Positions 39,589 through 50,147 of a DNA stretch of 64,000 nt are shown here, one piece after another. Both the position numbers and the translations under genes were made by a program. How positions within the stretch are numbered: the first letter of the stretch is position 1; every line of letters starts with the position of its first letter. Where the stretch lies: positions 1 through 64,000 of the forward strand of contig JANYKU010000182.1 of assembly GCA_025358075.1 (NCBI GenBank), in the 5' to 3' direction. The notes below the pieces were generated by a model. That model did no database searches. It saw only the letters and a program-made list of their open reading frames with translations, and was not told where the DNA came from. The DNA comes from Ilumatobacteraceae bacterium. Its GTDB lineage: Bacteria; Actinomycetota; Acidimicrobiia; Acidimicrobiales; Ilumatobacteraceae.

Positions 39589-41310
39589 ATGCAAAATCAT
39601 CGGGCACGTTGGGCTGCTATTGGCGCTGCGGTCGCCGTCAGCATCGGAGCAGGCGGACTGATCACTTTTGCCAGCGCCTCAGGTGGCGCGGCCTCGTCGT
39701 TCACGCCGATCACCCCCTGCCGATTGCTCGATACGCGCGGCGGCGGATTGGCCACCGGTGCCACGCCTCCGCGCGCAGCTGCGCTCGGCCAGGGCGAGGC
39801 GATCACCATCCCTGCCCGAGGAGATTTCGGCAAGTGCGTCGGGCTTTCCTCGACCGACACCGGTGCCGTGCTCAACGTCACCATCGTCAACCCGAGCGCC
39901 GGCAGCTTCCTGACCGTGTGGCCCGCCGACAAGGACAAGCCGTTGGCCAGCAGCCTCAACTGGGTCGCCGGTCAGGGCGCCACCCCGAACCAAGTCACGA
40001 CCGCCCTTGATCCGTCAGGGCAGTTCAACATCTTCAACAATGGCGGCACCGTTGACGTGATCATCGATGTCGTCGGCCTGTACGAGCCAGCGGGTTCAGG
40101 CGGCGGCGGTGGTGTCGGCCCGCAAGGCCCGCAAGGCTCGCAAGGCGCCCAGGGGTCGCTCGGACCGGTTGGCCCGATCGGTCCTCAGGGCCCCGCGGGA
40201 TTGATGACCGCGGCAATTCCGGCACCATCGCCCAGCGGTCAGTTCCCGTCGATGGTGCTCGACGCGACAGGCAACCCCGTCATCAGTCACTACGACGGCA
40301 CCCACCTCTGGCTGCTGCTGACCCACTGCAATGACCCCGCATGCGGAGGCGGTGGCGACGTGACCAACGTCGTCGACAACACGGGCGACGAAGGACAGTA
40401 CTCATCGCTTGCTCTCGATGCCAGCGGCAATCCGGTCATCAGCTACTACGACGCAACCTTTGGCAACTTGAGGCTCGCCCACTGCAACGACCCCAACTGT
40501 GCCGGAGGCGACGAAACGATCAACGCGGTCGCGACGACCACCAACAACGACGGTGAGTTCAGCTCGCTCGCCCTCGACAGCAACGGCATGCCGGTCATCA
40601 GCTACTACGACACCTTTGCAACGACTCTCAGGCTCGTTCACTGCAACAACGCCAACTGTTCCGGCGTCCAAACGATCCAAACCCCGGACCCTTCCCCCAA
40701 CGACATCGGGGAGTACACGTCGCTGGCACTCGACGGCAATGGTCTTCCGATCATCAGCTACTTCGACGCCACCAGCCACAGCATCGCGGTCGCCCACTGC
40801 GACCTCCCCGACTGCGGAGGCAACCTCGTCCAGATCAATCCCGTAGTTGTTTCCACGCCCTCGATCGTCGAGCAAGACTCCGACCTCGTGCTCGATGGCA
40901 ACGGCTTGCCGGTGATCAGCTTCTTGAACACGGCAGGCGTGGCAGTGGCACACTGTGCCGACTCCGACTGCACTACCGCCAACATCCGCCCGCTCGACAC
41001 GACACCCGGGGCGAAGAGCTTCACGTCGATTGCCCTCGACGGCGCCGGACTGCCGGCGGTCAGCTACTTCAGTGGGGTCGCTGGACCGTTGAAGCTCGCC
41101 AAGTGCACCGCCGCCGATTGCAGCACGAGCGTCGCTGCCGTCGTCGACAGCCAATCGACAAACGGCCAGTACACCTCGATGGCACTCGACCGCAACGGCA
41201 ACCCGGTCATCAGCAGCTACGACGCCGACGTGGCGGACGACAACCTCGTCATCACGCACTGCGTCGACCCATTCTGCAACCCGCACCTGATCCGGGTCAT
41301 CACGGGCTGA
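39589..41310 (+). CDS. Secreted modular protein: LDTR/VIDVVG module, collagen-like stretch, seven beta-propeller-like repeats
   Basis: GPQGPQGSQGAQGSLGPVGPIGPQGPAG; seven SLALDxxGNPVISYYD...HCxxxxC units. Confidence 0.8.
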   Translation: MQNHRARWAAIGAAVAVSIGAGGLITFASASGGAASSFTPITPCRLLDTRGGGLATGATPPRAAALGQGEAITIPARGDFGKCVGLSSTDTGAVLNVTIVNPSAGSFLTVWPADKDKPLASSLNWVAGQGATPNQVTTALDPSGQFNIFNNGGTVDVIIDVVGLYEPAGSGGGGGVGPQGPQGSQGAQGSLGPVGPIGPQGPAGLMTAAIPAPSPSGQFPSMVLDATGNPVISHYDGTHLWLLLTHCNDPACGGGGDVTNVVDNTGDEGQYSSLALDASGNPVISYYDATFGNLRLAHCNDPNCAGGDETINAVATTTNNDGEFSSLALDSNGMPVISYYDTFATTLRLVHCNNANCSGVQTIQTPDPSPNDIGEYTSLALDGNGLPIISYFDATSHSIAVAHCDLPDCGGNLVQINPVVVSTPSIVEQDSDLVLDGNGLPVISFLNTAGVAVAHCADSDCTTANIRPLDTTPGAKSFTSIALDGAGLPAVSYFSGVAGPLKLAKCTAADCSTSVAAVVDSQSTNGQYTSMALDRNGNPVISSYDADVADDNLVITHCVDPFCNPHLIRVITG

Positions 41311-41359
41311 GCCCCCACATATCGCCGGTCGGTGCCGTTCGGTCGGCAAGACTTGTGGC

Positions 41360-42142
41360 ATGGATGTTGCCGCTGCGCTCGGCACGTATCTGGACATCGC
41401 CGACTCGGTGGCACCTGGGATGGTGGAAGGGTTGTACGTCGTCGGGTCGTTCGCGCTCGATGATTGGCAGCCGGGGCGTAGTGACATCGACATCGTTGCC
41501 GTGCTGGCAGAGCCGACCACCGACGAAGACTTCGGTTCGCTGCGAACCGTGCACGCCCTGCTGGCCGAGCGCCAGCCGCAGCCGTACATCGACGGCCCGT
41601 ACGTGGCCTGGGCCGACCTGATCATCGCCCCGGCCACCGGACTGCATCGTCCATGGACGCTGGCCGGCGAGCTGCACCACGACGGCGAGTGCTTCGAGAT
41701 CAACCCGGTCACGTGGTACACCCTTGCCACATATGGCGTGACGGTGCGCGGACCTGCTGCCGACTCGCTGAACATCTGGCACGAGACCGAAGACCGCGTT
41801 CGCTTCGTGATCGACAACTTGACGAGCTACTGGTACCAGCTCGCCAAGTCGGTCACCGAAGCCTGCGACGATCCGACGAGTTTGTTCGACCTCGCCTCAT
41901 TCGAATGGTGTGCGCTCGGCGCACTGCGGTTGCACTACACCGCGTTCACCGGTGACGTCACCTCGAAGCGTGGCGCAGGCGAGTACGGGCTGGTGGTCAC
42001 CCCCGACTACATGCACGACACGCTTCGGGCCGCGCTCAACGCGCGGGCGACCGGCGAGGGAGAGGCGACCTCGGCGATGATGCTGCGCGCCGCCGACCTG
42101 ATCAGCTGGACGGTGAACGAGGTACGCCTGGCAGCGGCGTGA
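41360..42142 (+). CDS. Nucleotidyltransferase (aminoglycoside adenylyltransferase-like)
   Basis: LYVVGSFALDDWQPGRSDIDIVAVL. Confidence 0.8.
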   Translation: MDVAAALGTYLDIADSVAPGMVEGLYVVGSFALDDWQPGRSDIDIVAVLAEPTTDEDFGSLRTVHALLAERQPQPYIDGPYVAWADLIIAPATGLHRPWTLAGELHHDGECFEINPVTWYTLATYGVTVRGPAADSLNIWHETEDRVRFVIDNLTSYWYQLAKSVTEACDDPTSLFDLASFEWCALGALRLHYTAFTGDVTSKRGAGEYGLVVTPDYMHDTLRAALNARATGEGEATSAMMLRAADLISWTVNEVRLAAA

Positions 42143-42734
42143 CGTCGCGGTCGACCCACTTGTGACCGACATCGGGCACCGGCCCGGTGGCCAGCGCGAT
42201 CGCCTCGTCGACGGTGTGCGCACGTTGGGCGAGCATGCGATGTGAGTCGCGCACGAACCCGGCGGTCACGGAGTTGCACATCCACTCGAAGAGCGGCGCC
42301 CAATACCCGTCGACATCGAGGAACACGACAGCCTTGGAGATCAGGCCGAGCTGGTTCCAGGTGAGTGCCTCGGCGAACTCATCGACCGTGCCAAAGCCAC
42401 CCGGCAACACCACGAAGCCGTCGGCGAGGTCGGTCAGCCGTGCCTTGCGCTCGTGCATGGTCGGCACGACCTCGAGCCGCGTCAGCCGATCGTGAGCGAC
42501 CTCGGCGCGTACCAACTGCTCGGTGATGACGCCGATCACCTCGCCATCGGCAGCGAGGGCTGCATCGGCGACGAGGCCCATCAACCCCACGTGGCCACCG
42601 CCATAGACCAGTCCGATCCCCCGATGGCCGAGAGCAGACCCCAGTTGTTGTGCCGCCTCACCATACGAAGGCGACGTGCCCGCATTCGACCCGCAGTACA
42701 CGCAGATGCGTGTGGTTGGTTCTGAACGCATGCG
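42102..42734 (-). CDS. LOG-family protein (lysine decarboxylase-like Rossmann fold)
   Basis: ICVYCGSNAG, VYGGGHVGLMG, LPGGFGTVDEF. Confidence 0.92.
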   Translation of the reverse strand, partial: RMRSEPTTRICVYCGSNAGTSPSYGEAAQQLGSALGHRGIGLVYGGGHVGLMGLVADAALAADGEVIGVITEQLVRAEVAHDRLTRLEVVPTMHERKARLTDLADGFVVLPGGFGTVDEFAEALTWNQLGLISKAVVFLDVDGYWAPLFEWMCNSVTAGFVRDSHRMLAQRAHTVDEAIALATGPVPDVGHKWVDRDVTPLPGVPRSPSS

Positions 42735-42812
42735 CGCCACACTGCCACACTTCCCCGGACGTCGATACTGGCGTTTACGGAGTGTTCACCGACCGTCGGT
42801 AGCCTCGGAGCG

Positions 42813-44435
42813 ATGCACGAGCCATTCGAGTTGCCCGCTGCCGACCTCGCCGGAGCAGCCGACGTCATCGAGCTCTGCGGCAACGTGGTCGGCCGCGCAA
42901 TCCGTCAGCTCGCGGCCGGCGGTGGACCCGACGAGCATCAGGTCCTGGCCTACGACATCGCTCACGTCGCCGCCCAGGTTGCGGCCGCCAAGTCGATGCT
43001 CGACTACGGCGCCAAAGGCGATCTCGAAGCCCGTCTGACCTGCGCATTCACGGCCGACGTCACCCACGACCTGATGACGCGCTCGTGCGGTCGCGAGACG
43101 ATGTGGGGGCTCGAAACTGCGCCGCTCGGAGACGCCCACACCTTCCTCGACAGGTTTCGCAGCCCGGAGTTCATCGCCTCGCTCGCCGACGAGCCCGGCC
43201 CTCGACATCTCGACGCCGAGTTCGAGATGGTCCAGGACGCGTTCCGATCCTTTGCTGACAACGAGATCACTCCACGCGCCGAACACGTGCACCGGCACAA
43301 CGGCGACGTGCCCGAGGAGCTGATCACGAGCCTCGCCGAGATGGGCGTTTTCGGTCTCAGCGTGCCCGCCGAGTACGGCGGCTACGGCGAAGGTGGCGAT
43401 GGCGAATACATCGCCATGGTCGTGGCCACCGAAGAGCTCAGCCGCGGTTCGCTGGGCATCGGCGGTTCGCTGATCACCCGTCCCGAGATCCTCACCAGAG
43501 CGCTGATCAAGGGTGGTACCGAGGCGCAGAAGCACCACTGGCTACCGAAGCTGGCGACGGCTGAAGTGATGGCAGCCGTCGCCGTCACCGAGCCCGACTT
43601 CGGTAGCGACGTGGCCGGCATCAAGGTCACCGCGACCCCCGCAGTGGGGCCCGAAGGCGAACCCGGATACGCGATCAACGGCGTGAAGACCTGGTGCACG
43701 TTCGGCGCTCGCGCCGACGTGTTGATGTTGCTGGCGCGCACCGATCCGGACCGCGCCAAGACCCATCGCGGGCTCAGCCTGTTCATCGTCCCCAAGCCGC
43801 GCGGTGCCGGACACGGCTTCGAGTTCACCCAACCGGCCACCGCCGGTGGCTCGGTCGGAAAGATGGAGGGGCGCCCGATCGACACCATCGGATATCGCGG
43901 CATGCACAGCTACGAGGTCGCCCTCGACAACTGGTGGGTGCCCGCCGAGAACCTGATCGGCGAAGAGGCCGGGCTCGGCAAGGGCTTCTACTTCCAGATG
44001 GAAGGGTTCGAGAACGGCAGGTTGCAGACAGCAGCGCGCGCGATCGGCGTGATGCAGGCGGCCTACGAGGCAGCCGCCGAGTACGCCCGACACCGGAAGG
44101 TGTTCGGCTCACCGATCTCCGACTACGAGCTCACCCGAGTGAAGCTCGGAAGGATGGCGGTGCTCATCCAAGCGGCTCGACAATTCAGCTATCACGTAGC
44201 AACGCTGATGGCCAAGGGCGAGGGCTCGATCGAGGCCAGCATGGTGAAGGCCTACGTGTGCAGAGCTGCCGAGTGGGTGACTCGCGAGGCGATGCAGATC
44301 CACGGTGGATACGGCTATGCGGAGGAATACCCGGTGAGTCGACTGTTCGTCGACGCCCGGGTGTTGAGCATCTTCGAGGGAGCCGACGAGACACTGTGCC
44401 TCAAGGTGATCGCTCGCCGCCTCTGCGACACGTAA
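42813..44435 (+). CDS. Acyl-CoA dehydrogenase with ~140-aa N-terminal extension
   Basis: AVTEPDFGSDVAGI, MQIHGGYGYAEEYPVSRLFVDARVLSIFEGADE. Confidence 0.9.
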   Translation: MHEPFELPAADLAGAADVIELCGNVVGRAIRQLAAGGGPDEHQVLAYDIAHVAAQVAAAKSMLDYGAKGDLEARLTCAFTADVTHDLMTRSCGRETMWGLETAPLGDAHTFLDRFRSPEFIASLADEPGPRHLDAEFEMVQDAFRSFADNEITPRAEHVHRHNGDVPEELITSLAEMGVFGLSVPAEYGGYGEGGDGEYIAMVVATEELSRGSLGIGGSLITRPEILTRALIKGGTEAQKHHWLPKLATAEVMAAVAVTEPDFGSDVAGIKVTATPAVGPEGEPGYAINGVKTWCTFGARADVLMLLARTDPDRAKTHRGLSLFIVPKPRGAGHGFEFTQPATAGGSVGKMEGRPIDTIGYRGMHSYEVALDNWWVPAENLIGEEAGLGKGFYFQMEGFENGRLQTAARAIGVMQAAYEAAAEYARHRKVFGSPISDYELTRVKLGRMAVLIQAARQFSYHVATLMAKGEGSIEASMVKAYVCRAAEWVTREAMQIHGGYGYAEEYPVSRLFVDARVLSIFEGADETLCLKVIARRLCDT

Positions 44436-44487
44436 CTCAACCGGCGATCACCCGCGGCGCTCCACCGCGCGGTCGTAGAATCGACCA

Positions 44488-45810
44488 ATGGCGACGGAAC
44501 GTAGGGGCAGCTCGGCCGGGTTGAAGAGTCTGCGCGGGGCGGTCGGTGCGACGATCGTCTTCACCATGCTGACGTTGATCGGTCTCGGCATCGGCTGGGC
44601 GTGGCTGTTCCGGCGCACATCGCAGAACTCCGCGGTTCAAGACGCCGGCCGCTACGGTGAGCTCAGCGGTCGCGCCGCTCTCGCCCCGTTTGTGACCGAC
44701 GATCTGCTCACGGGCAGCCCAGATGCACTCAAGAAGGTCCAGACTGCCGCACGGGCGCTGATCGACCAAGGTGGAGCGAAGCACGTCAAGATCTGGTCGG
44801 TCGAGGGCCGCGTCCTCTGGGCCGACGAGCCGAAGCTGATCGGCCAGGTGTTCGCCTTCGAGGGTGGCGAGAAACAGCTGCTCAACGGGCACGGGGTGCT
44901 TTCCAACCTCAGCAAGCTCGACAAGGACGAGAACAAGTTCGAGATCGCCGCCGGCGAGAAGAGCCTGTTGCAGGTCTACTTCGGCTGGACGACGCCGTCG
45001 GGTACACCGGTCGTCGTTGAGACGTACTACCCCACCAGCCTCGTCGACGACCGCGCCGCCGATCAGCGGCGCAGCTTCCTACCCCTCTTGCTCGGCGGGC
45101 TCGGCCTGTTGATGGTCGCCCAGATCCCCCTCGCCCGAGCACTGGCCCATCGCTTGAAGCGATTGCAGAGAGAACGCGAGAACCTGCTCGAACGAGTCAT
45201 CGCATCGAGCGACGTCGAGCGACAACGCATCGCCGCAGAGGTGCACGACGGTGCTGTTCAAGATCTCATCGGGATCACCTTCAGCCTTTCGGCTGCCGCC
45301 GACGAAGCACCTTCACCTCTCAACGATCGCCTCAGCGGCCTTGCCGGGGCGACCCGCCACACCGTGCGCAGCCTGCGCTCGCTGCTCAACAGCATCTACC
45401 CAGTGCAGGTGCCCCAGGAAGGCTGGGCACTCGGTCTCAGCAACATCATCAACGCGTTGCGCCAACGTGGTGTCATCGTCAACATCGATGTGCCCGATCT
45501 CCGCTTCGCTCCGGCCAACGAGCTCTTGCTGCTGCGGGTCGCGCTCGAGGCGCTGCGCAACGTCGATGCCCACGCCCATGCCTCACAGGTCGACATCACT
45601 TTGACCAAGACCGGAAACGTCGCGGCCCTGTCGATCACCGATAACGGGATAGGCTTCGACAAAGAGATGGCGATCTCTCAACGCCAGATCGGCCATCTCG
45701 GTCTGCAACTGCTGCGAGATCTCGCCCAAGATATGGGTGCAACGCTCGCGGTCGATTCAACACCCGGGTCGGGTACGACCCTGCACCTCGAGCTGGATGA
45801 CAACCGATGA
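44488..45810 (+). CDS. Sensor histidine kinase (NarL/HisKA_3 type)
   Basis: RQRIAAEVHDGAVQDLIGI phosphoacceptor box; HATPase SITDNGIGFD. Confidence 0.9.
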   Translation: MATERRGSSAGLKSLRGAVGATIVFTMLTLIGLGIGWAWLFRRTSQNSAVQDAGRYGELSGRAALAPFVTDDLLTGSPDALKKVQTAARALIDQGGAKHVKIWSVEGRVLWADEPKLIGQVFAFEGGEKQLLNGHGVLSNLSKLDKDENKFEIAAGEKSLLQVYFGWTTPSGTPVVVETYYPTSLVDDRAADQRRSFLPLLLGGLGLLMVAQIPLARALAHRLKRLQRERENLLERVIASSDVERQRIAAEVHDGAVQDLIGITFSLSAAADEAPSPLNDRLSGLAGATRHTVRSLRSLLNSIYPVQVPQEGWALGLSNIINALRQRGVIVNIDVPDLRFAPANELLLLRVALEALRNVDAHAHASQVDITLTKTGNVAALSITDNGIGFDKEMAISQRQIGHLGLQLLRDLAQDMGATLAVDSTPGSGTTLHLELDDNR

Positions 45811-46439
45811 TCCGAATCCTGTTGGCCGATGACCATGTGCTGGTTCGCGCCGGGCTGTCTCAACTGCTCGACGCCCAGGCCGACATCGAGGTCGTCGGGG
45901 TTGCCTGCGACGGTCAAGAGGCGTTGGAGATGGCCCACAAACTGAGCCCCGACGTCGTCCTGATGGACCTGCAGATGCCGATCGTCGACGGCATCACTGC
46001 GATCGGGGCGTTGACGGTCGAATTGCCCGAGATCTCGGTGATCGCTCTCACGACCTTTCAAGAGCCGCAACAGGTGACCGCAGCCCTGGCGGCCGGTGCC
46101 CGTGGCTACCTCGTCAAAGACGTCGAGCCCGAGGTCTTGGTGGCCGGTATTCGCGCTGTGGTCAATGGAGGTGCACCGCTGAGCCCGTCGGTGGCGGCGC
46201 AGCTGCTGCGCAACGCCGCCAACCAGCCGACCATCGTCGGTTCGGTCACCCAACGCGAACGGCAGATCCTGCGGCTGATCGTCGCCGGACAGAGCAACAA
46301 ACAGATCGGCCGCGAGCTCGGCATCAGCGAAAAGACCGTCAAGTCACATTGCGGCCGCCTTTTCCAGCGGATCAACGTCTCCGACCGCACACAGGCCGCC
46401 GTGTGGGCCACGAAGAACCTGCCACCGGGCGACGACTGA
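45807..46439 (+). CDS. LuxR-family response regulator
   Basis: MIRILLADDHVLVRAGL receiver; LRLIVAGQSNKQIGRELGISEKTVKSH HTH. Confidence 0.94.
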   Translation: MIRILLADDHVLVRAGLSQLLDAQADIEVVGVACDGQEALEMAHKLSPDVVLMDLQMPIVDGITAIGALTVELPEISVIALTTFQEPQQVTAALAAGARGYLVKDVEPEVLVAGIRAVVNGGAPLSPSVAAQLLRNAANQPTIVGSVTQRERQILRLIVAGQSNKQIGRELGISEKTVKSHCGRLFQRINVSDRTQAAVWATKNLPPGDD

Positions 46440-46440
46440 C

Positions 46441-46456
46441 CTCAACCGGCATTGAG
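46441..46456. repeat. 16-bp direct repeat copy 1 CTCAACCGGCATTGAG
   Basis: Identical to 47742-47757. Confidence 0.8.
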
Positions 46457-46759
46457 TTCGGCACTGGGCGCTAGATGAATTGGTCTCCAGTTGAGCGGCG
46501 TCACCATTTTGGAGGGCGGGTCTCGAACTCGTCCCAGTGGCCTCGGGATCCGGGCGCCACTGGTTGATCCTCAGCAGAGGTGGAACCGGCGAGCGTGGCA
46601 CCCAGATCTTCGGACCGAACGCTAGCGACCTTCCCGAGGCCGAACTGTCGATAGGCACCCGTTGGCTCGTAATCGATCAAGGACGGCTCCACGGGTACCG
46701 ATGGTTCACGCGACACGCAAATGCGACGTTTTGTCGCGTCGGGAGACAAGGGTCTGTAG

Positions 46760-47146
46760 ATGGCATACGTAGCCGGATACCCCACCGTTCGCTGGGCGCG
46801 GCGATCGCGCACATCGGTCAGCCGCTCGCTCTGCGCGTGGATCGTTGTCATTGCGTCTCTGTTGGCTGGCACGCCGCTGGTGATGCTGACCTTCTACGTA
46901 CTAGCCGGCTACAACGGACCCGAGAACTGGTGGCTTCTCGGCATATCTGGCGTCTTCGCGGTCTTTCTGATCGCCGCCGTCCGGTGCTTCGCCCGGCATC
47001 GTACGACTCGATTCGGCGCGTCTTCGCGCGCAAGATCTGCCGCTCGGGCGCGGACGATGTATGCCCTGATGGTGCTTGCGTCGACACCCCGCCCCGGGCA
47101 TTGTGTGCAAGTCGGTCGATGGTCTCGGTGTCGGTGTCGGTGGTGA
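46760..47146 (+). CDS. Possible small membrane protein
   Basis: Two hydrophobic segments (SLCAWIVVIASLLAGTPLVMLTFYVLAG); Arg-rich tail is doubtful. Confidence 0.35.
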   Translation: MAYVAGYPTVRWARRSRTSVSRSLCAWIVVIASLLAGTPLVMLTFYVLAGYNGPENWWLLGISGVFAVFLIAAVRCFARHRTTRFGASSRARSAARARTMYALMVLASTPRPGHCVQVGRWSRCRCRW

Positions 47147-47162
47147 CGAAAGGAGAGCCGAG

Positions 47163-47546
47163 ATGCGCGTCTTTCGAATCGCGATACCGGTATCGCAGAT
47201 CGGCGTCTCCCGAGCGTTTTATGAGAGCGTCCTCGGCCTTGCGGCGGATGACACCGTCCCGAGTCGCCTCTACTTCCATGGCGGAGAAGTGATCGTCGCC
47301 TTGATCGACTGGAGCGTGGAGCCCTCGGGGCCGTTCCGCCCGATCCCTGACGACTTGTACTTTTCGACGGACGAACTCGACGCCGTGTATGAGCGAGCCG
47401 TCGTTGCCGGTGCGCAGCAGATCTCCCCAATCGAGACGCGCCCTTGGAACGAGCGATCGTTTTACTGCCTGGATCCAGACGGCAATCGCCTCTGCTTCGT
47501 CGATGAAGCCACCCTGTTTCTCGGACATGGAGCGGACTGGAGCTAG
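47163..47546 (+). CDS. VOC/glyoxalase superfamily protein
   Basis: MRVFRIAIPVSQIGVSRAFYESVLGLAADD, FYCLDPDGNRLCFVDE; SD-like AAAGGAG upstream. Confidence 0.88.
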   Translation: MRVFRIAIPVSQIGVSRAFYESVLGLAADDTVPSRLYFHGGEVIVALIDWSVEPSGPFRPIPDDLYFSTDELDAVYERAVVAGAQQISPIETRPWNERSFYCLDPDGNRLCFVDEATLFLGHGADWS

Positions 47547-47604
47547 CGCACAACTGTCGACCTGAGCGCCGGGACCGAGAGGGATTTCGCCCATACGACT
47601 GCCC

Positions 47605-47625
47605 CACCTGTCGCCGCGACAGGTG
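47605..47625. repeat. Palindrome CACCTGTCGC-C-GCGACAGGTG
   Basis: Perfect 10-bp arms; related to 20759-20777. Confidence 0.7.
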
Positions 47626-47741
47626 CACCGGTCGAACCGAAAAATGGCAGGGCAGGGCCGAAAGGTCGGTCCACTCGATCGCAACAAGGAGCGAAGCGGA
47701 GTGAGCAGAATATTGCCCCCTTAGCTCACCTTGCTGCCGAA

Positions 47742-47757
47742 CTCAACCGGCATTGAG
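47742..47757. repeat. 16-bp direct repeat copy 2 CTCAACCGGCATTGAG
   Basis: Overlaps the 3' end of the methyltransferase gene. Confidence 0.8.
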
Positions 47758-48363
47758 CAACCGGTGCACCGAGACGGCATAGGCACCGCCGCGATACGGC
47801 TCGCGATCCCACGTCGCCCAGCGCTCGACCAGTTCGAAGTGGTGCGAGGAGCAGTGCTCGTCGTACGCGACCAAGGTCAGCGCGTCGTGGTGGCGTTCGA
47901 TGTCGAAGCCGGCGACCAGTAAGCCACCGGGCTCGAGGTGGGCTGCGGCGGTGCGGACGATCTCCGGTCGATCACTTGGCCGGCAGAAGACCATGACGTT
48001 GCCGGGCATCGCCACCATCGCGAAGCGCCGGCCGAGGTGCATCGTCGCCAAGTTGGCATGCACCCACTCGATCGACGGCTGCGAGCGACGGGCGAAGTTC
48101 AACAGGTCGTCGTCGAGGTCGACACCGACGACGTCAATTGCGCGATGGGCCAACTCGATCGCCACCCGACCCATCCCGCAACCGGCGTCGAGAACGCTGG
48201 TGGGATGAAACGACTCGATGAAGTCGGCCTCGCCGTGAGGTGACTGGCCGGCATCTTGCAAGCGTCGCCATCGCGAGTAGTACTCCTCGAGATCGGTGCC
48301 TTCTCGCCATTGCGACCAGCGCTCGCTGACCGGCTCGCTTGCGGCGTCATCATCGGCCGTCAC
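47743..48363 (-). CDS. Class I SAM-dependent methyltransferase
   Basis: [34 protein letters not shown]. Confidence 0.88.
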   Translation of the reverse strand: MTADDDAASEPVSERWSQWREGTDLEEYYSRWRRLQDAGQSPHGEADFIESFHPTSVLDAGCGMGRVAIELAHRAIDVVGVDLDDDLLNFARRSQPSIEWVHANLATMHLGRRFAMVAMPGNVMVFCRPSDRPEIVRTAAAHLEPGGLLVAGFDIERHHDALTLVAYDEHCSSHHFELVERWATWDREPYRGGAYAVSVHRLLNAG

Positions 48364-49037
48364 AACAGGTCCATCAGCGATCGGATGCGTTCGAAATCGG
48401 CACCGATGTGATCGTCGTAGGGGTCGAGGAGGATCGGGTGGAGGCCGGCGCCGCGGGCGGCGGCGATGTCCAACGTCACCGAGTCGCCGACGAACGCGAT
48501 CTCGCTTCGTTCGAACCCGTTGAAGTGTGGCAATGCGTGATCGAAGATCCGCGGATCCGGCTTCGCCACGCCAACGAGATGGCTGTCGACCACGATCCGC
48601 ATGCTCACGTGTGGACCATCCCCAACTTGGCATACGCCACTTCGCGCCAGCACTTCGAGGATCTGACCACTGGCGTTCGACACGACACCCAACGGCACGT
48701 CGGCGGCAGCCAACGACTTCAACGCCGCGAAGCTCTCGGGGATCGGCCAGCGCCACAGGTAGGCGTTGCGCGTGCAGTGCAGCGTCGTGACAGCAGCCTC
48801 GACATCGCGCTCGACAACGCCGACGCTTCGCACATAGGCATGGTCGTACTCCTCCCAGAAGGCCTCGCCGCTACCGGCCGCCGACTTCGCCGCCATGCCC
48901 GCATAGTGCGCTCGGCGGTGGGCTTGCACGGACGGGTCGCCGCCGTAGTACGCGAGCAGCGGCCCGAGCACGGTCGGATCGGGGAGCACCAACACGCCGC
49001 CCGCGTCGAAAAGGAACGCCTTGAATCGCACTGTCAC
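48360..49037 (-). CDS. HAD-family hydrolase
   Basis: [46 protein letters not shown]. Confidence 0.88.
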   Translation of the reverse strand: MTVRFKAFLFDAGGVLVLPDPTVLGPLLAYYGGDPSVQAHRRAHYAGMAAKSAAGSGEAFWEEYDHAYVRSVGVVERDVEAAVTTLHCTRNAYLWRWPIPESFAALKSLAAADVPLGVVSNASGQILEVLARSGVCQVGDGPHVSMRIVVDSHLVGVAKPDPRIFDHALPHFNGFERSEIAFVGDSVTLDIAAARGAGLHPILLDPYDDHIGADFERIRSLMDLL

Positions 49038-49091
49038 CAGCCCATCATGCCCGTTTCGTCGTCGACACCACCGGCACATACCCTTGCTCGT

Positions 49092-50147
49092 ATGCGTAGT
49101 GCCCGAGACTTCTTCAAACCGCTCGCCGTCGGCGCCCCGCAACCCGTCCGCGAGATCCCGTTCAAGCCGAGCCGAGTCATCCACTTCTTCCCGCCGCACA
49201 TCGACAAGGTCGTCGCCAAGTTGCCGGAGGTGGTGCCAACGGTCGACATCCTCCTCGGCAACCTCGAAGACGCCATTCCGATGGCCGACAAGGAAGCGGC
49301 ACGTGCCGGTCTCGTCAACGTTGCCCGTTCGCTGGAGATGGGTGAGACCCAGTTCTGGACGAGGGTGAACAGCCTCGACTCGCCGTGGTGCCTCGACGAC
49401 ATCACCACACTCGTGACCGAGGTCGGCGACAAGCTCGACGTGATCATGGTGCCCAAGGTCGAGGGCCCGGAGGACATCCACTACATCGACCGGCTGTTGG
49501 CCCAGCTCGAAGCCCGGGCCGGGCTCGATCGGCCGATCCTCGTGCATGCCATCCTCGAAACCGCGCGGGGCGTGGCCAACGTCGAGGCGATCTGCGCTGC
49601 GTCGCCACGCATGCAGGGGCTGTCGCTCGGCCCTGCCGATCTCGCTGCGAACCGGCGGATGAAGACCACCCGGGTGGGCGGTGGTCACCCCGACTACCTG
49701 GTCCGCGCCGACCCCGACGCGGCCGACCCCGATCAGCCTCGTGCCACGTACCAGCAGGATCTGTGGCACTACACCCTGGCCCGCATGGTCGACGCCTGCG
49801 TCACGTTCGGTCTGCTGCCGTTCTACGGTCCGTTCGGCGACATCAACGACACGATTGCCTGCGAAGACCAGTTCCGCAACGCCTACCTGCTCGGCTGTGT
49901 CGGGGCGTGGAGCTTGCACCCGGTGCAGATCGAGATCGCCAAGCGGGTGTTCAGCCCGCGGCCCGAGGAAGTGGTTCACGCCCAACGAGTCATCGACGCG
50001 ATGGGCGACGGCACCGGCGCGATCATGCTCGACGGCAAGATGGAGGACGACGCCTCCGTCAAGCAGTGCAAGGTCGTCGTCGAGCTCGCTCACCGGCTGG
50101 CGGCCCGCGATCCACAGCTCGCCATCGCATACGGGTTCGCGTCGTGA
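49092..50147 (+). CDS. HpcH/HpaI-type CoA ester lyase (malyl-CoA lyase-like)
   Basis: [53 protein letters not shown]. Confidence 0.88.
   Translation: MRSARDFFKPLAVGAPQPVREIPFKPSRVIHFFPPHIDKVVAKLPEVVPTVDILLGNLEDAIPMADKEAARAGLVNVARSLEMGETQFWTRVNSLDSPWCLDDITTLVTEVGDKLDVIMVPKVEGPEDIHYIDRLLAQLEARAGLDRPILVHAILETARGVANVEAICAASPRMQGLSLGPADLAANRRMKTTRVGGGHPDYLVRADPDAADPDQPRATYQQDLWHYTLARMVDACVTFGLLPFYGPFGDINDTIACEDQFRNAYLLGCVGAWSLHPVQIEIAKRVFSPRPEEVVHAQRVIDAMGDGTGAIMLDGKMEDDASVKQCKVVVELAHRLAARDPQLAIAYGFAS

Noticed and set aside
46501-46872. 123-aa minus-strand ORF in the VOC islet
   Set aside because: No recognisable domain and overlaps a competing plus-strand ORF; coding status undetermined.
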